Shown here: piece by piece, positions 35,016-44,660 of the stretch
Layout: each line of letters begins with the position of its first letter
How positions within the stretch are numbered: position 1 is the stretch's first letter
Assembly: GCF_000959725.1 (NCBI RefSeq)
Contig: NZ_CP009323.1
Span: 1,178,001 to 1,242,000, forward strand
Length of the DNA: 64,000 nt
Direction of reading: 5' to 3'
Source: Burkholderia gladioli
GTDB lineage: Bacteria > Pseudomonadota > Gammaproteobacteria > Burkholderiales > Burkholderiaceae
Made by a program: the position numbers and the translations under genes
Notes under the pieces: model-generated
What the model was told of the DNA's origin: nothing
The model's input: only the letters and a program-made list of their open reading frames with translations
The model's database searches: none

Positions 35016-35106
35016 ACAAAGCCCCTCGAACGCCCACGGACCATCAATCGCAGCAAAACCCCTTTAAATAGGACGCAATCGAGACGCCATCGAATTTTAC
35101 GGCAAC

Positions 35107-35583
35107 TTAACCGCGCACCTTCTTCAGCAGCGCCGTGGTCGAGCGCTCGAACTCGAACGGAATCGCCAGCGCCTTGCCGCCCCAGCCGCGCACCAGGGCC
35201 GATTCCGGCAGCGCATCCATGTCGTAGTCGCCGCCCTTCACCAGCACGTCGGGCCGCACGGCGGCGATCAGGTCGATCGGCGTCTGTTCCTCGAAGCCCA
35301 CCACCCAGTCGACGCATTCGAGCGCGGCGAGCAGCGCCATGCGGTCTTCCTGGCGATTGATCGGCCGATCGTCGCCCTTGCCCAGCATGCGCACCGAGGC
35401 GTCGCTGTTGACGCCGACGATCAGGCAGGCGCCGAGCGCCTTCGCGTCGGCCAGGTAGGTGACGTGGCCGCGATGCAGGATGTCGAACACGCCGTTGGTG
35501 AACACGACGGGCGAGCTCAGCGTCGGACGCAGGGCGGCGAGCGCCTCGCGGGTGGTGAATTTACGTTCGAAAGCGGCGGGCAT
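35107..35583 (-). CDS. rfaE2: D-glycero-beta-D-manno-heptose 1-phosphate adenylyltransferase
   Basis: 158 residues. It makes ADP-heptose for the LPS inner core. VVFTNGVFDILHRGHVTYL carries the HxGH nucleotidyltransferase motif; VGVNSDASVRML and DVLVKGGDYDMD are conserved family blocks. This is the stand-alone C-terminal half of E. coli HldE, as usual in Burkholderia. Its downstream side has been taken by the T6SS cassette. Confidence 0.95.
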   Translation of the reverse strand: MPAAFERKFTTREALAALRPTLSSPVVFTNGVFDILHRGHVTYLADAKALGACLIVGVNSDASVRMLGKGDDRPINRQEDRMALLAALECVDWVVGFEEQTPIDLIAAVRPDVLVKGGDYDMDALPESALVRGWGGKALAIPFEFERSTTALLKKVRG

Positions 35584-35680
35584 CGGTTTCGGTCCGGCTG
35601 GAGAAGAAGGGAAACGGAAATCGGGCGAGCCGGCGCATCTGCTCGATCGGCTCGATCGGCCATGCTACGCGCCGCCCAAT

Positions 35681-35710
35681 AAAAAAGCCCGCGCGAACTT
35701 CGGCGGGCTT
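35681..35710 (-). terminator. Intrinsic terminator of the ferritin-like gene
   Basis: Read on the minus strand, GCCCGC, a loop and GCGGGC are followed by TTTTTT. It lies 60 bases past the ferritin-like stop and upstream of rfaE2, so it separates the two. Confidence 0.8.
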
Positions 35711-35770
35711 GGTGTGCTGCAGATCGACTGGCGAATGGCTGGCGAATCGATGGATGAAGCGGCTGCCGCC

Positions 35771-36646
35771 TCAGGCGGGTTGCGTGGCGGCGCCGCTCTC
35801 GGGCGTCTGCAGGCGACCCGTGACTTCCTTGCGGTAGCGGTTCAGCTCCTGCGCGGTGGCGAAGGTGCGCTCGAACAGGATCGACAGGTTGTGCAGGATC
35901 CGGTCGACCACCTTCTTCTCCCACTCGCCGTCGAAACGGATCTGCTCGTCGAGCCAGCGCTCGAGCCATTCCGGATCGGGCAGGCGCGACTGCACGGTAT
36001 CGCGCGGGAACAGCGACTGGTTCACGTGCAGGTTGGTGGGGTGCAGCGGCTTCTCGGTGCGACGCGCCGAGGCCATCAGCACGCCGATCTTGGCGAAGGC
36101 CGAGCGCGCGACGTCGCCGCAGTTCACCAGCGCCTTCTTCATGTAGCGCAGGTAGGCGCCGCCATGGCGTGCCTCGTCGCGCGAGATGGTTTCGTAGATG
36201 TGCTTGATGACGGGTTCCGTGTGCCACTCGGCGGCGCGGCGGTACCAGTGGTTCAGGCGGATCTCGCCGCAGAAGTGCAGCATCAGGGTTTCCAGCGGCG
36301 GCGCCGGGTCGAACTCGAAGCGCACCGCGTGCAGCTCGTCCTCGGTCGGCATCATCTCGGGCTTGAAGCGGCGCAGGTACTCCATCAGCACCAGCGAATG
36401 CTTCTGCTCCTCGAAGAACCAGACGCTCATGAAGGCGGAGAAGTCGCTGTCGTGGTGGTTGTCGCGCAGGAACATTTCCGTCGCGGGCAGCGCCGACCAC
36501 TCGGTGATCGCGTTCATCTTGATCGTCTTCGCCTGCTCGTCGGTCAGCAGCGAGGCATCGAACTTGTCCCAAGGGATGTCCTTCTCCATGTCCCAGCGGA
36601 CGGCTTCGAGCGATTTGTAGAGTTCCGGATAAAGCATGGTGTTCAT
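35771..36646 (-). CDS. Ferritin-like diiron protein
   Basis: 291 residues. Two diiron motifs are seen: Glu in TEWSALPATEMF with EEQKH (ExxH) and GEIRLNHWYRRAAE with DEARH. The spacing is that of the acyl-ACP desaturase/ferritin-like superfamily, four-helix bundle. The reaction is unknown. ATG 36646 follows GGGGTGGG; the longer frame to 36709 would cover the leader. A TAAAAT -10 at 36742-36737 and its own terminator make it monocistronic. Confidence 0.82.
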   Translation of the reverse strand: MNTMLYPELYKSLEAVRWDMEKDIPWDKFDASLLTDEQAKTIKMNAITEWSALPATEMFLRDNHHDSDFSAFMSVWFFEEQKHSLVLMEYLRRFKPEMMPTEDELHAVRFEFDPAPPLETLMLHFCGEIRLNHWYRRAAEWHTEPVIKHIYETISRDEARHGGAYLRYMKKALVNCGDVARSAFAKIGVLMASARRTEKPLHPTNLHVNQSLFPRDTVQSRLPDPEWLERWLDEQIRFDGEWEKKVVDRILHNLSILFERTFATAQELNRYRKEVTGRLQTPESGAATQPA

Positions 36647-37040
36647 GGTCCCACCCCTGTTCTGCGCAATGCGACTGCTAAACGTGACTGTTGCGTCGAG
36701 CCCCCACAATCGAGGCGCTCACCTGACGAATCGGTAATTTTACGCGCTAAACCGCGCACCGGATGCACTCGGCACCGCGACGCGATTGCTGCCGCGCAAG
36801 CGCTTGTGGGGGCAAAACGCGCGACGCCCGAAACAGACCGAGCCTCGCACGCACCTGAGAGGGGCCGGCTCGAGGCCGGCTGTCGTTGTCGGGGCCGTGC
36901 GCGCGAGCGTCAGGGACGGATCGCGCCGCCAGCACCCGCTTGGATGAATTCGGCGTCGGCGATGATAGCACGCAGCTGTGACGGATCCGCGACACTGGTG
37001 CGGCGAACCGTCGCGGTTTTGGCCGCCCAGCCGAGGTGCC
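36647..37040. other. Intergenic region between the ferritin-like gene and the patatin gene
   Basis: On the minus strand a TAAAAT (36742-36737) is the likely -10 of the ferritin-like gene, without a clear -35. The part next to the patatin stop (36910-37040) has an open minus-strand frame without a start of its own or recognisable similarity. No RNA gene or T-tailed hairpin seen. Confidence 0.4.
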
Positions 37041-38387
37041 TCAATCGGGGCGATTCGGTTCGGATATCGAACCGATACCCGGTTCGGCAGGCTCGGCCGG
37101 CGGCGGCGCCGAGCGCGCGGCGGCGGACGCAGGCGCGGGCTTCGACAGCTCGCTTGCCGCGCCCCCGGGCGCCGTCACCGGCCGCACCACCGGCGACACC
37201 GGCGGCGGCACGCGCGGCGGCGAGCCGCCGCCGGGGCTGGCCGAGGCGATCCATTCAGCCAGCGTCTCGCGCTGCCGCATCGCGTCGGCATGGCCGAGCG
37301 CGATCAGCTCGCGCGTGAACTCCGCCTCGAACAGCAGGTAGCTCGCGAACGAGGCGCCGGCCGGCTGGTTGCCGCCCATCGCGCCGAGCAGCGCGCGCAC
37401 CGTGGCCGGCAGCCGCCGCAGGTGCTTGGCGACGATCAGCTCGATGCGCTCGGAAGGCGCGATCGCCAGCACGTCGACATGGCGCCAGCCGCTCTCGGGC
37501 TCGACCTGGCGCGGCAGGTGCTCGACCACGCGGTTGACGTGCTCGATGTGCTCGATGTCGGTGCCGATCGAATCGAGGAACACGCTGGCCAGCACCTGCT
37601 GGCCGATCTGCGCCAGCGACGGATAGGCGCTCGCGTGCCCGTTCGCCGCCGGCACCTCGGGACGCGCGGCGGCCGCGCCGATCACCACGATCCGGTCGCC
37701 GCCGAAATGGATCGCCGGCGACAGCGGCGCGATCTGGCGGATCGAGCCGTCGCCGAAATACTCGATGCGCCCGTCGATCACCAGCGGCACCGCCGGGAAC
37801 ACGAAGGGGATCGCCGAGGAGGCCAGCAGGTGCGCGGCCGACAGGTCGACCATCCGCGCCGTGCGCTGGGCGCGCCGCCAGGCGTGGATCGGCTCGCTGC
37901 CCTCGTAGAAGGTCAGGTGGCGGCCGCTGGTGTAGCTGAGCGCGGTGATCGACAGCGCGTGCAGCTTGCGCGCGCCGAGCATCTGGCCGACCCGGTGGAA
38001 GTTCAGCTCGCGCCGCAGCAGGTGGGCCAGCGGCGCGTTGTCGAGCAGCGCGCGCGGCGAACGGCGCGCGGCCCATCCAAGGCTCATCGCGGCCAGCCAG
38101 CGCGCGCCCGCGGCGGCCACGCCGAGCCAGTCGGTGCGGTAGATCATCTCGGCGCGCAGGTGCTCCCAGAACGAGAGCAGGCGCGCGGCGCCGTGCGGGA
38201 AGTCGTCGGCGTGGCTGGCAATCGCGGCGGCGTTGATGGCGCCGGCCGAGGAGCCGCAGACGATCGCGAAGGGCAGCTCGCGGCGGGTCGGCTCGACCTC
38301 GCGCGCGATCTCGGCCAGCGCGGACAGCACGCCGGCCTGATAGGCGGCGCGCGCGCCGCCTCCCATCAGAACGAGCGCGAGCCGCAT
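37041..38387 (-). CDS. Patatin-like phospholipase
   Basis: 448 residues. The oxyanion loop is LVLMGGGARAAYQAGVL at the very N-terminus, the nucleophile is in CGSSAGAIN, and the catalytic Asp is in YFGDGSIRQIAPLSPAI. No signal peptide, so an intracellular lipid acyl hydrolase. Residues 375-448 are a Pro/Ala/Gly-rich tail not part of the fold. It starts 30 bases after phaM and is likely co-transcribed with it, which suggests action at PHA granule surfaces or their phospholipids. Confidence 0.9.
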   Translation of the reverse strand: MRLALVLMGGGARAAYQAGVLSALAEIAREVEPTRRELPFAIVCGSSAGAINAAAIASHADDFPHGAARLLSFWEHLRAEMIYRTDWLGVAAAGARWLAAMSLGWAARRSPRALLDNAPLAHLLRRELNFHRVGQMLGARKLHALSITALSYTSGRHLTFYEGSEPIHAWRRAQRTARMVDLSAAHLLASSAIPFVFPAVPLVIDGRIEYFGDGSIRQIAPLSPAIHFGGDRIVVIGAAAARPEVPAANGHASAYPSLAQIGQQVLASVFLDSIGTDIEHIEHVNRVVEHLPRQVEPESGWRHVDVLAIAPSERIELIVAKHLRRLPATVRALLGAMGGNQPAGASFASYLLFEAEFTRELIALGHADAMRQRETLAEWIASASPGGGSPPRVPPPVSPVVRPVTAPGGAASELSKPAPASAAARSAPPPAEPAEPGIGSISEPNRPD

Positions 38388-38417
38388 GCGGGCCTCAGTC
38401 GGTGTGGGCGGGGCGCA

Positions 38418-39221
38418 TCACGGGCTCCGCTTGCGCGAGGATTTCGCGGCCGGCGGCGCTGCGTCGTGCGCATCGTCCGGCGCCTCGGGCGCCGCCGCAC
38501 GCGGCTTGGGCGGCGCGGCGCGGCGCGTGGCCGGCTTGCGTTCGCGCGGCGCGGCGCCGGAAGCCGCGGGCTCGGGGCCTCGCGCGCCACCGCCGGCCGG
38601 CTTCGCGGCCGCCGGGGCAGCGCCGGCGGCGCCGGGCTGGGTCATCGCGAAACTGGCGAGCTGATTGAACTGCGACTGCAGCAGGTTCCACCAGCCGGCC
38701 GGATCGAAGGCCTCGCCGCCGGGCATCGCGCCGGGCGGCGTTTCGGCGTCCGGCTTGCCGGCGCCGGCCGGGGCGGCCCCGCCGAAGGCTTGCGGCGGCG
38801 GCTCGGACGCGGCGCGCGAGGCGGACGGCCCCGCCGGCGCCGCCGTGTCCTTGGCCATGGCGGCCTCGGCGGCCGACATCGATTCCTTGGCCAGCGCGCC
38901 GAAGGCACGCAGCGTCGCCAGCGTGGCGCGCTGCACCTCGAGTGCCTGGATCGCCGACTGCAGCATGCCGAGGTTGAGCTTGAGCCATTGCTCGACGGCA
39001 CGCAGGTCGGTGATGCGCTTGTCGAGCTCCTCGACGCTCGACAGCGGCGACATCATGTCGGACATCGCCGACAGCGACGGCGGCAGGCCGCTCGGTGCCG
39101 CCGCCCCGATCCCGGCGCCGAACGGCGAGAGCCGCATCATGTCCCACATCCGGTCGAGCATGTCGGAGGGCGTGAAGCCGGTGAAGCCGGAGAACGGGTT
39201 GGAGCCGGGAGTATCGGTCAT
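38418..39221 (-). CDS. phaM: PhaM-family PHA granule regulatory protein
   Basis: 267 residues. The N-terminal helical region (FTPSDMLDRMWDMMRLSPFG, then VEELDKRITDLRAVEQWLKLNLGML) is the PhaM domain, which activates PHA synthase PhaC. The C-terminal third is rich in Lys, Arg, Pro and Ala (ATRRAAPPKPRAA, KSSRKRSP), like the DNA-binding tail that ties granules to the nucleoid. The Ralstonia protein has this role; here it is inferred by family. It heads a two-gene unit with the patatin gene. Confidence 0.85.
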   Translation of the reverse strand: MTDTPGSNPFSGFTGFTPSDMLDRMWDMMRLSPFGAGIGAAAPSGLPPSLSAMSDMMSPLSSVEELDKRITDLRAVEQWLKLNLGMLQSAIQALEVQRATLATLRAFGALAKESMSAAEAAMAKDTAAPAGPSASRAASEPPPQAFGGAAPAGAGKPDAETPPGAMPGGEAFDPAGWWNLLQSQFNQLASFAMTQPGAAGAAPAAAKPAGGGARGPEPAASGAAPRERKPATRRAAPPKPRAAAPEAPDDAHDAAPPAAKSSRKRSP

Positions 39222-39420
39222 GCGGCAATCCTTGGTGACGGGGTCGGTGGGAAGGCGCGATGCGCCAGCGCGCGTGATCCGATCATAGCGCGCATGGCCG
39301 AGGCGCGAACGATCGCGATGCGCGCCGGCGTGGCGCGGGGGAGCCGCGGGGGCGGGCAGCCCGGAGGATGGGAGCGAGCGGTGAGCGACAAGCCGCAGGG
39401 CCGCCCCACCCGCCCCGCGC

Positions 39421-40284
39421 TCAGGCGCCGCCAGCCCCGCCGCTGCCCGTGCGGCCGTCGAAAAAATCGGGCGCGCGCCGCTCGCGCAGCGAACTGATCC
39501 CTTCGCGCACGTCCGGCCCGGAGAAGCCCATGAATTCGAGCGCCAGCGAGGTATCGAAGCTCGGCCCGGCCAGGCGCAGCCAGTTGTTGAGCGCGTACTT
39601 GGTCCAGCGGATCGCGCTTTGCGAGCCGCGCGCGAGCCGCTCGGCCAGCTCGAAGGCCTTCGGCAGCAGCTCGGCCTCGTCCACCGCCAGCGAGACCAGC
39701 CCGATGCGCTCGGCCTCCTCGCCGCTGACCGGCTCGCACAGCAGCAGGTGGTACTTGGCCTTGGCCATGCCGCACAAGAGCGGCCAGACGATCGCCGCGT
39801 GATCGCCGGCGGCCACCCCGAGCCGCGTATGGCCGTCGATGATGCGCGCCGTGTTGGCGGCGATCGAGACGTCGGCCAGCAAGCCCGCCACCAGCCCCGC
39901 GCCGACCGCCGGCCCGTGCATCGCCGAGACCACCGGCTTGCCGCAGTTGACGAGGTTGTAGACCAGGTCGCGCGCCTCGTGCCAGACCCGCGTGCGCACC
40001 TCGAAATCGTCGGCCATCTGCTCGACCAGGCCGAGATCGCCGCCGGCCGAGAAACCCTTGCCCTCGCCGCGGATCAGCGCCACGCGCACCTCGGGATCGC
40101 GGTCGAGGTCGCGCCAGATCTCGGCCAGCTCGCGATGCATGCGCGCGTCGGCGGTGGCCAGGTTGCTGCGGTTGGCGCCCGCGCCGCTCATCACGATCTC
40201 GAGGATGCCGTGCGGATGGCGCGCGAGGCGCAGCGACTGGTAGCCGGCATAGGCTTCCAGCCCGGCGGATTCACGCTCACTCAT
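39421..40284 (-). CDS. Enoyl-CoA hydratase/isomerase family protein
   Basis: 287 residues, crotonase fold. [14 protein letters not shown] forms the first oxyanion strand and [21 protein letters not shown] the second. The usual catalytic Glu positions fall at [10 protein letters not shown] and are not clear, so the exact reaction (hydration, isomerisation or other) is open. ATG 40284 has GGAG seven bases upstream; the longer frame to 40536 is a shadow. It follows the FAH-family gene by 67 bases, consistent with a ring-cleavage or side-chain catabolic unit. Confidence 0.88.
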   Translation of the reverse strand: MSERESAGLEAYAGYQSLRLARHPHGILEIVMSGAGANRSNLATADARMHRELAEIWRDLDRDPEVRVALIRGEGKGFSAGGDLGLVEQMADDFEVRTRVWHEARDLVYNLVNCGKPVVSAMHGPAVGAGLVAGLLADVSIAANTARIIDGHTRLGVAAGDHAAIVWPLLCGMAKAKYHLLLCEPVSGEEAERIGLVSLAVDEAELLPKAFELAERLARGSQSAIRWTKYALNNWLRLAGPSFDTSLALEFMGFSGPDVREGISSLRERRAPDFFDGRTGSGGAGGA

Positions 40285-40351
40285 GTCTGTCTCCTGGTTC
40301 TTCTCGTGATGATCGGGGCAAACCGGCAGGCGGGCGGCCCGCCGCGCGCGT

Positions 40352-41344
40352 TCAGGCCTGCCCGTCGAGCGGCGACACCGCCTGCTCGATCGCGCCGAAG
40401 ATCGACTTGCCGGCCGCGTCGAGCATCTCGATCCTGACGCGATCGCCGTAGCGCATGAACTCGGTGCGCGGCGCGCCGTGCTCGATGGTCTCCAGGCAGC
40501 GCTTCTCGGCAATGCAGCTGTAGCCGCGCCTGGCATCGCGGTTCGACACCGTGCCCGAGCCGACGATGGCGCCGGCGCGCAGGTTGCGCGTCTTCGCCGC
40601 GTGCGCGATCAACTGGCCGAAATGGAAATTCATGTCGACGCCGGCCTCGGCCTGGCCCACCCGCTTGCCGTTCCAGCTCACCAGCAGCGGCCGCTCCAGG
40701 CGCCCGCCGCGCCAGTGCTCGCCGAGCTCGTCGGGCGTCACCGCCAGCGGCGAGAAGGCTGTTGCGGGCTTGCTCTGGAAGAAGCCGAAGCCCTTCGAGA
40801 GCTCGGCCGGGATCAGGTTGCGCAGCGACACGTCGTTGACCAGCATCACCAGCCGCACGGCGCGCAGCGCCTCGTCGGCGCTCGCGCCCATCGGCACGTC
40901 GCCGGTCACCACCGCCACCTCGGCCTCGAAATCGATGCCCCAGTCCTCCGAGGCGCAGACGATGTCGTCCTGCGGGCCGAGGAAATCGTCGCTGCCGCCC
41001 TGGTACATCAGCGGATCGCTGAGGAACTCGGGCGGCATCTCGGCGCCGCGCGCGCGGCGCACCAGCTCGACGTGGTTGAGGTAGGCCGAGCCGTCCGCCC
41101 ATTGGTAGGCGCGCGGCAGCGGCGCCATGCAGTCGGCCGCCGAGAAGGCGAACGCGCGGCGCGCGCGGCCGTGGTTGAGCGCATCGTAGAGCTCGCGAAG
41201 CTGCGGTGCGTGGAATGCCCAGTCGTCGAGCGCGCGCTGCAGCGTCGGCGCGACCGTCTCGGCGATCGCGGCCGTCTGCAGGTCGCGCGACACCACGATC
41301 AGTTGGCCGTCGCGCGTGCCGTCCTTCAGCGAAGCAAGTTTCAT
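40352..41344 (-). CDS. Fumarylacetoacetate hydrolase family protein
   Basis: 330 residues. The FAH fold metal ligands are in [16 protein letters not shown] (acidic residues) with [20 protein letters not shown] and [27 protein letters not shown] resembles short fumarylacetoacetases. The likely role is C-C bond hydrolysis in aromatic or tyrosine catabolism. The start was set at ATG 41344; the upstream frame to 41452 contains the divergent promoter. It is divergent from the IclR gene, its probable regulator. Confidence 0.88.
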   Translation of the reverse strand: MKLASLKDGTRDGQLIVVSRDLQTAAIAETVAPTLQRALDDWAFHAPQLRELYDALNHGRARRAFAFSAADCMAPLPRAYQWADGSAYLNHVELVRRARGAEMPPEFLSDPLMYQGGSDDFLGPQDDIVCASEDWGIDFEAEVAVVTGDVPMGASADEALRAVRLVMLVNDVSLRNLIPAELSKGFGFFQSKPATAFSPLAVTPDELGEHWRGGRLERPLLVSWNGKRVGQAEAGVDMNFHFGQLIAHAAKTRNLRAGAIVGSGTVSNRDARRGYSCIAEKRCLETIEHGAPRTEFMRYGDRVRIEMLDAAGKSIFGAIEQAVSPLDGQA

Positions 41345-41365
41345 GGAGGGGAAGTCCGTGTAGTG

Positions 41366-41393
41366 ACGATGGAGGGAAACTATTTTACGATGG
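41366..41393. promoter_or_regulatory. ACGATGG direct repeat pair in the FAH/IclR divergent promoter
   Basis: ACGATGG occurs at 41366-41372 and 41387-41393, 21 bases apart, which is two helical turns. Between them a minus-strand TAAAAT (41387-41382) is the likely -10 of the FAH gene. IclR proteins bind such spaced sites in divergent promoters; candidate operator. Confidence 0.4.
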
Positions 41394-41516
41394 TGAATCC
41401 GCGCGGCGAAGCCCGTGCCGCCCGAGCACCCGCGCCGCGCGAGCCGCTCCATCGCCGCGCCTGCCTCGCGGCGAACCGCGCCGCCTCGCCCGCCACCTTC
41501 CTATCGCATTCCATCC

Positions 41517-42347
41517 ATGGTCAACACCGACGATCTCGCCGACGACAACGCCGAGGAAAAGGTCCGCTCCGGCATCCAGTCGATCGAGGTCGGCTTCCGC
41601 CTGCTGGAGGTGCTCACCGCCGAGCCGCGCGCGATGATGCTGCGCGATCTCGCCCAGCGCGCGCAGATGAGCCCGGCCAAGGCGCACCGCTACCTGGTCA
41701 GCTTCCAGCGGCTCGGCGTGGTGGCGCAGGACCCCGTCTCGGGCCGCTACGAACTGGGCGGCTTCGCGCTGCAGATGGGCCTGGCCCGGCTGGCCCGCGT
41801 CGACGGCGTGAAGCTCGCGCGGCTCGCGCTGTCGGCGCTGCGCGACGAGCTCGACCTCACGCTCGGCATCGCCGTGTGGGGCAACCAGGGGCCGACCGTG
41901 GTGCACTGGATGGAATCGAGCCATCCCGCCAAGGCCTCGCTCAAGCTCGGCGACGTGATGCCCCTGCTCGGCTCGGCCACCGGCCTGCTGTTCGCCGCCT
42001 ACCTGCCGCGCGGCAAGACCGCCGCGATGCTCGAGCGCGAGCTGGCCGACGCACGTCGCGGGCCGCCGCGCGACGGCCCGCGCACGCCGGCCGAGGTGGA
42101 GGCGCGGCTCGCCGAGGTGCGCGAGCACCAGGCGGCGCGCGTCGAGGGCATGCTGCTGCCGAGCATCCACGCCTTCTGCATGCCGGTGTTCGATGCGCTC
42201 GGCGAACTCTCGCTGGGGCTGATCGCGCTGGGTCACGAGGGCAGCTTCGACGTGTCCTGGGGCGGCGAGATCGACCTCGCGCTGCGCGCCGTGGCACGCA
42301 AGCTGTCCTACGAAATCGGCTACAGTGCCGATCCGCGCGAGGCCTGA
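41517..42347 (+). CDS. IclR-family transcriptional regulator
   Basis: 276 residues. The winged helix is at residues 15-75: SIEVGFRLLEVLTAEPRAMMLRDLA and SPAKAHRYLVSFQRLGVV. The C-terminal effector domain has GSATGLLFAAYLPRG and a SIHAFCMPVFDALGE strand. IclR proteins control aromatic and small-acid catabolism; the divergent FAH-family operon is the likely target. ATG 41517 is chosen as the first Met of the domain; the frame is open upstream. Confidence 0.9.
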   Translation: MVNTDDLADDNAEEKVRSGIQSIEVGFRLLEVLTAEPRAMMLRDLAQRAQMSPAKAHRYLVSFQRLGVVAQDPVSGRYELGGFALQMGLARLARVDGVKLARLALSALRDELDLTLGIAVWGNQGPTVVHWMESSHPAKASLKLGDVMPLLGSATGLLFAAYLPRGKTAAMLERELADARRGPPRDGPRTPAEVEARLAEVREHQAARVEGMLLPSIHAFCMPVFDALGELSLGLIALGHEGSFDVSWGGEIDLALRAVARKLSYEIGYSADPREA

Positions 42348-42653
42348 AACCGGAGCCCCGAACGCCGCGCGCGAACGTTCGGCGCGCGATCGGGTCGGAC
42401 GGGCTGGGCGGTGCCGCCGAGCTTGTCGCGCCGGCGGGCCGGATGCGAACCGGCGTGCTTCCACGCGAAGCGCGAGCCTCATGGCCGGAACGCGGCTTGC
42501 TGCTTCTCGCCTTCCCCGGCCCGCGTGCCCGGGACCCGGCGGCCGAGGAGCCGGAACGTGCCGCCTCGCGCCGAACTCGCCACCGGCATCGCCAGCCCAT
42601 GATTTAGCCCATCGCCCCCGAACGCCCTGAACACACCGGACCACCGTCGCTCG
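42348..42653. other. Intergenic region between the IclR gene and the DUF3108 gene
   Basis: GC-rich, with some G/C-rich inverted segments but no T-tail, no promoter-like hexamers at good spacing and no gene. Confidence 0.4.
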
Positions 42654-43961
42654 ATGCCCTCGCCCCTGCCGCCCGAATCGTCCCGCCTCTCGCCGCGCCG
42701 CTGGCTGCGCGCGGGGCTGACGCTCGCGCTGGTGCTGGTGTTGCACCTGATCGCCGGCCTGTGGTTCGCGGGATATCGCGCGCCGGCCAATCCCGATGCG
42801 CGCGACGACACGCCGGTGCAGGTCGAACTGCTCGAGCCGCAGCCGATCGAGCGCGCGCCCGCGCCCGCCGCGCCGGCACCGAAACCCGCGCCGAAGCCCG
42901 TGCCCAGGCCGGCCGCCAAACCCGCTCCGGCCGCGCCGCGCAACCAGGCGCCGGTGCTGACCAGCGCCGCGCCCTCGGCGCCGGCCACCGCGCCGCCGGG
43001 CGACGGGCAGGCAGCCGGGGCCGGCACGGGCCAGGGTGCCGCCTCCGCGAGCGCGACGGCCAGCGCGGCCGTGCCCGCCTCGGCCGCCGCCAGCGGCGTG
43101 AAGTTCATCGCGCCGCCCTCGGGCGACCTGCGCTACGGCGCCTACTTCAACGGCAACCTGAACGGCACCGCGACCATCCACTGGACCACCGAGGGCGATC
43201 GCTACCGCCTGCTGATCGAGATCCCGGTGCCCTTCGTCGGTCCCTTCGTCTACGAGAGCCTGGGCCGCATCGACGCCTACGGCATCGCGCCCGACCGCTA
43301 CACCGAGCAGCGCGGCCGCAAGCCCGCCGACATCGCGATCTTCAATCGGCAGACGAAACAGGTGGTGTTCACCAGGACGCCGAACTCGCTGCCGCTGACC
43401 GACGGCATGCAGGACCGCTTCAGCCTGCTGATGCAGTTGTCGGGCCTGGTGCACGGCGCGCCCGATGTCTATCGCCCCGGCGTCGCGCGCGAATTCCGCA
43501 TCATCGACAACAACAGCGGCGAGACCTGGCCGATCGTCACGATCGGCGACGAGACGATCCGCACCGCCACCAGCTCGCTGGAAACCCGCCACTTCCGCCG
43601 CCTGCCGCGCCGCGAGGGCGACACGCGGCGCATCGACATCTGGCTCGCGCCCTCGCTGGACTGGCTGCCGGTGCGCCTGGTGCAGACCGAGCCGAATGGT
43701 TCGGAGATCGAATTGCTGTGGCAGGGGCGCGGCGCGCCGAGCCGCGGGATCGGGTATGACGAATCGGCCGCGATGGATGCGCACGCAAGCATCGCGCCCG
43801 CCGCCCCTGCCCCTGCCTCGACCTCTGCCCCGGCAGCCGGCGCGAGCGGCGCGGGCGCGGCTTCCGCGCCGGTATCGTCGGACGGCATGCCGGCCGCCTC
43901 GGCGGCCGAAGCCGCGAGCCCCGTCGCATCGGCACCACAAGCGGCCTCGCCAGCACGGTAA
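42654..43961 (+). CDS. DUF3108 protein with TonB-like N-terminus
   Basis: 435 residues: a membrane anchor (LTLALVLVLHLIAGLWFAGY), a Pro/Ala/Lys-rich TonB-like spacer to about residue 150, a DUF3108 domain at about 155-365 (GDLRYGAYFNGNLNGTATIHW, VGPFVYESLGRIDAYGIAPDRY, WLAPSLDWLPVRLVQTE), and an Ala/Ser-rich tail. DUF3108 folds as a periplasmic beta sheet of unknown role, perhaps envelope maintenance. No operon partner; DUF3567 follows after 259 bases. Confidence 0.82.
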   Translation: MPSPLPPESSRLSPRRWLRAGLTLALVLVLHLIAGLWFAGYRAPANPDARDDTPVQVELLEPQPIERAPAPAAPAPKPAPKPVPRPAAKPAPAAPRNQAPVLTSAAPSAPATAPPGDGQAAGAGTGQGAASASATASAAVPASAAASGVKFIAPPSGDLRYGAYFNGNLNGTATIHWTTEGDRYRLLIEIPVPFVGPFVYESLGRIDAYGIAPDRYTEQRGRKPADIAIFNRQTKQVVFTRTPNSLPLTDGMQDRFSLLMQLSGLVHGAPDVYRPGVAREFRIIDNNSGETWPIVTIGDETIRTATSSLETRHFRRLPRREGDTRRIDIWLAPSLDWLPVRLVQTEPNGSEIELLWQGRGAPSRGIGYDESAAMDAHASIAPAAPAPASTSAPAAGASGAGAASAPVSSDGMPAASAAEAASPVASAPQAASPAR

Positions 43962-44220
43962 TTTCGACCGATTTCGCGAATGTTTCCCTGCTGTCACCAG
44001 GGGCTGCACACAAGCCGGTAAACTTGCGTCACAGTGTTGACAATGTTTGACAACCCTGCCCGTGCACCGGAGGAAAATCGGAAACGTTTCATCGATATCG
44101 GTCTCTAACCGATGCGCCCTGATCCACGTGGGCGTGCAGCGCCAACCCCTTGAAACCGGCCAGGCCCGCCCCACCTTTGGAGCATTCGGCCTGACAGCCA
44201 CAGCAAAGAGGAGTGCCGCC

Positions 44221-44478
44221 ATGCAAATGATCTACAACAGCCCCAACTACTGCGTCGTCGAGTTCGCCCCGCAGGTCGGCCATCACGCAATGAATTCCGG
44301 TGGCTACGAAATCGTGGACAAGAATGCGCAGCGCGAGATCTTCATCGATGGCGAACTGGCCGAGCGCTTCCGCGAGCACGTCAAGCAACTGATCGAGGAC
44401 GAGCCCTCGCTGGACGAGGTGGACGAATTCCTCGGTCAATTCGACAGTCTGATGACGCAACCGGTGGTCCTGCACTGA
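44221..44478 (+). CDS. DUF3567 family protein
   Basis: 85 residues, acidic, soluble. MQMIYNSPNYCVVEFAP and HHAMNSGGYEIVDKNAQREIFIDG define the family, confined mainly to Burkholderiales. Function unknown. An AAAGAGGAG ribosome-binding site lies a few bases before the ATG. Upstream, two GTTTGACAA-like copies (44035-44053) may be part of its promoter. An intrinsic terminator follows at 44574. Confidence 0.85.
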   Translation: MQMIYNSPNYCVVEFAPQVGHHAMNSGGYEIVDKNAQREIFIDGELAERFREHVKQLIEDEPSLDEVDEFLGQFDSLMTQPVVLH

Positions 44479-44573
44479 TCCGCCCGTCGCGCGCCGCCCG
44501 CCCCAGGATGGTGCGCGACGGCTCGCAGGCCGGCCCGGCGCCGGCCCGCTTCCTCCTCGGCATTTCCTGATCG

Positions 44574-44604
44574 AACCCCCGCCCGGCCTGCCGTGCGGGG
44601 GTTT
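44574..44604 (+). terminator. Intrinsic terminator between DUF3567 and metH
   Basis: AACCCCCGC and GCGGGGGTT pair perfectly around a 12-base loop and run into T residues. It lies 96 bases past the DUF3567 stop. Confidence 0.7.
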
Positions 44605-44660
44605 TCAATGACAAATCGCGCGCGCGCCGGGAAGCCCCGGCGCGGCATGCCGGCACCCGC

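Noticed and set aside
36910..37050. Minus-strand frame next to the patatin stop (RTSVADPSQLRAIIADAEF)
   Set aside because: It looks partly coding but has no start of its own, overlaps the patatin gene in another frame and shows no recognisable similarity.
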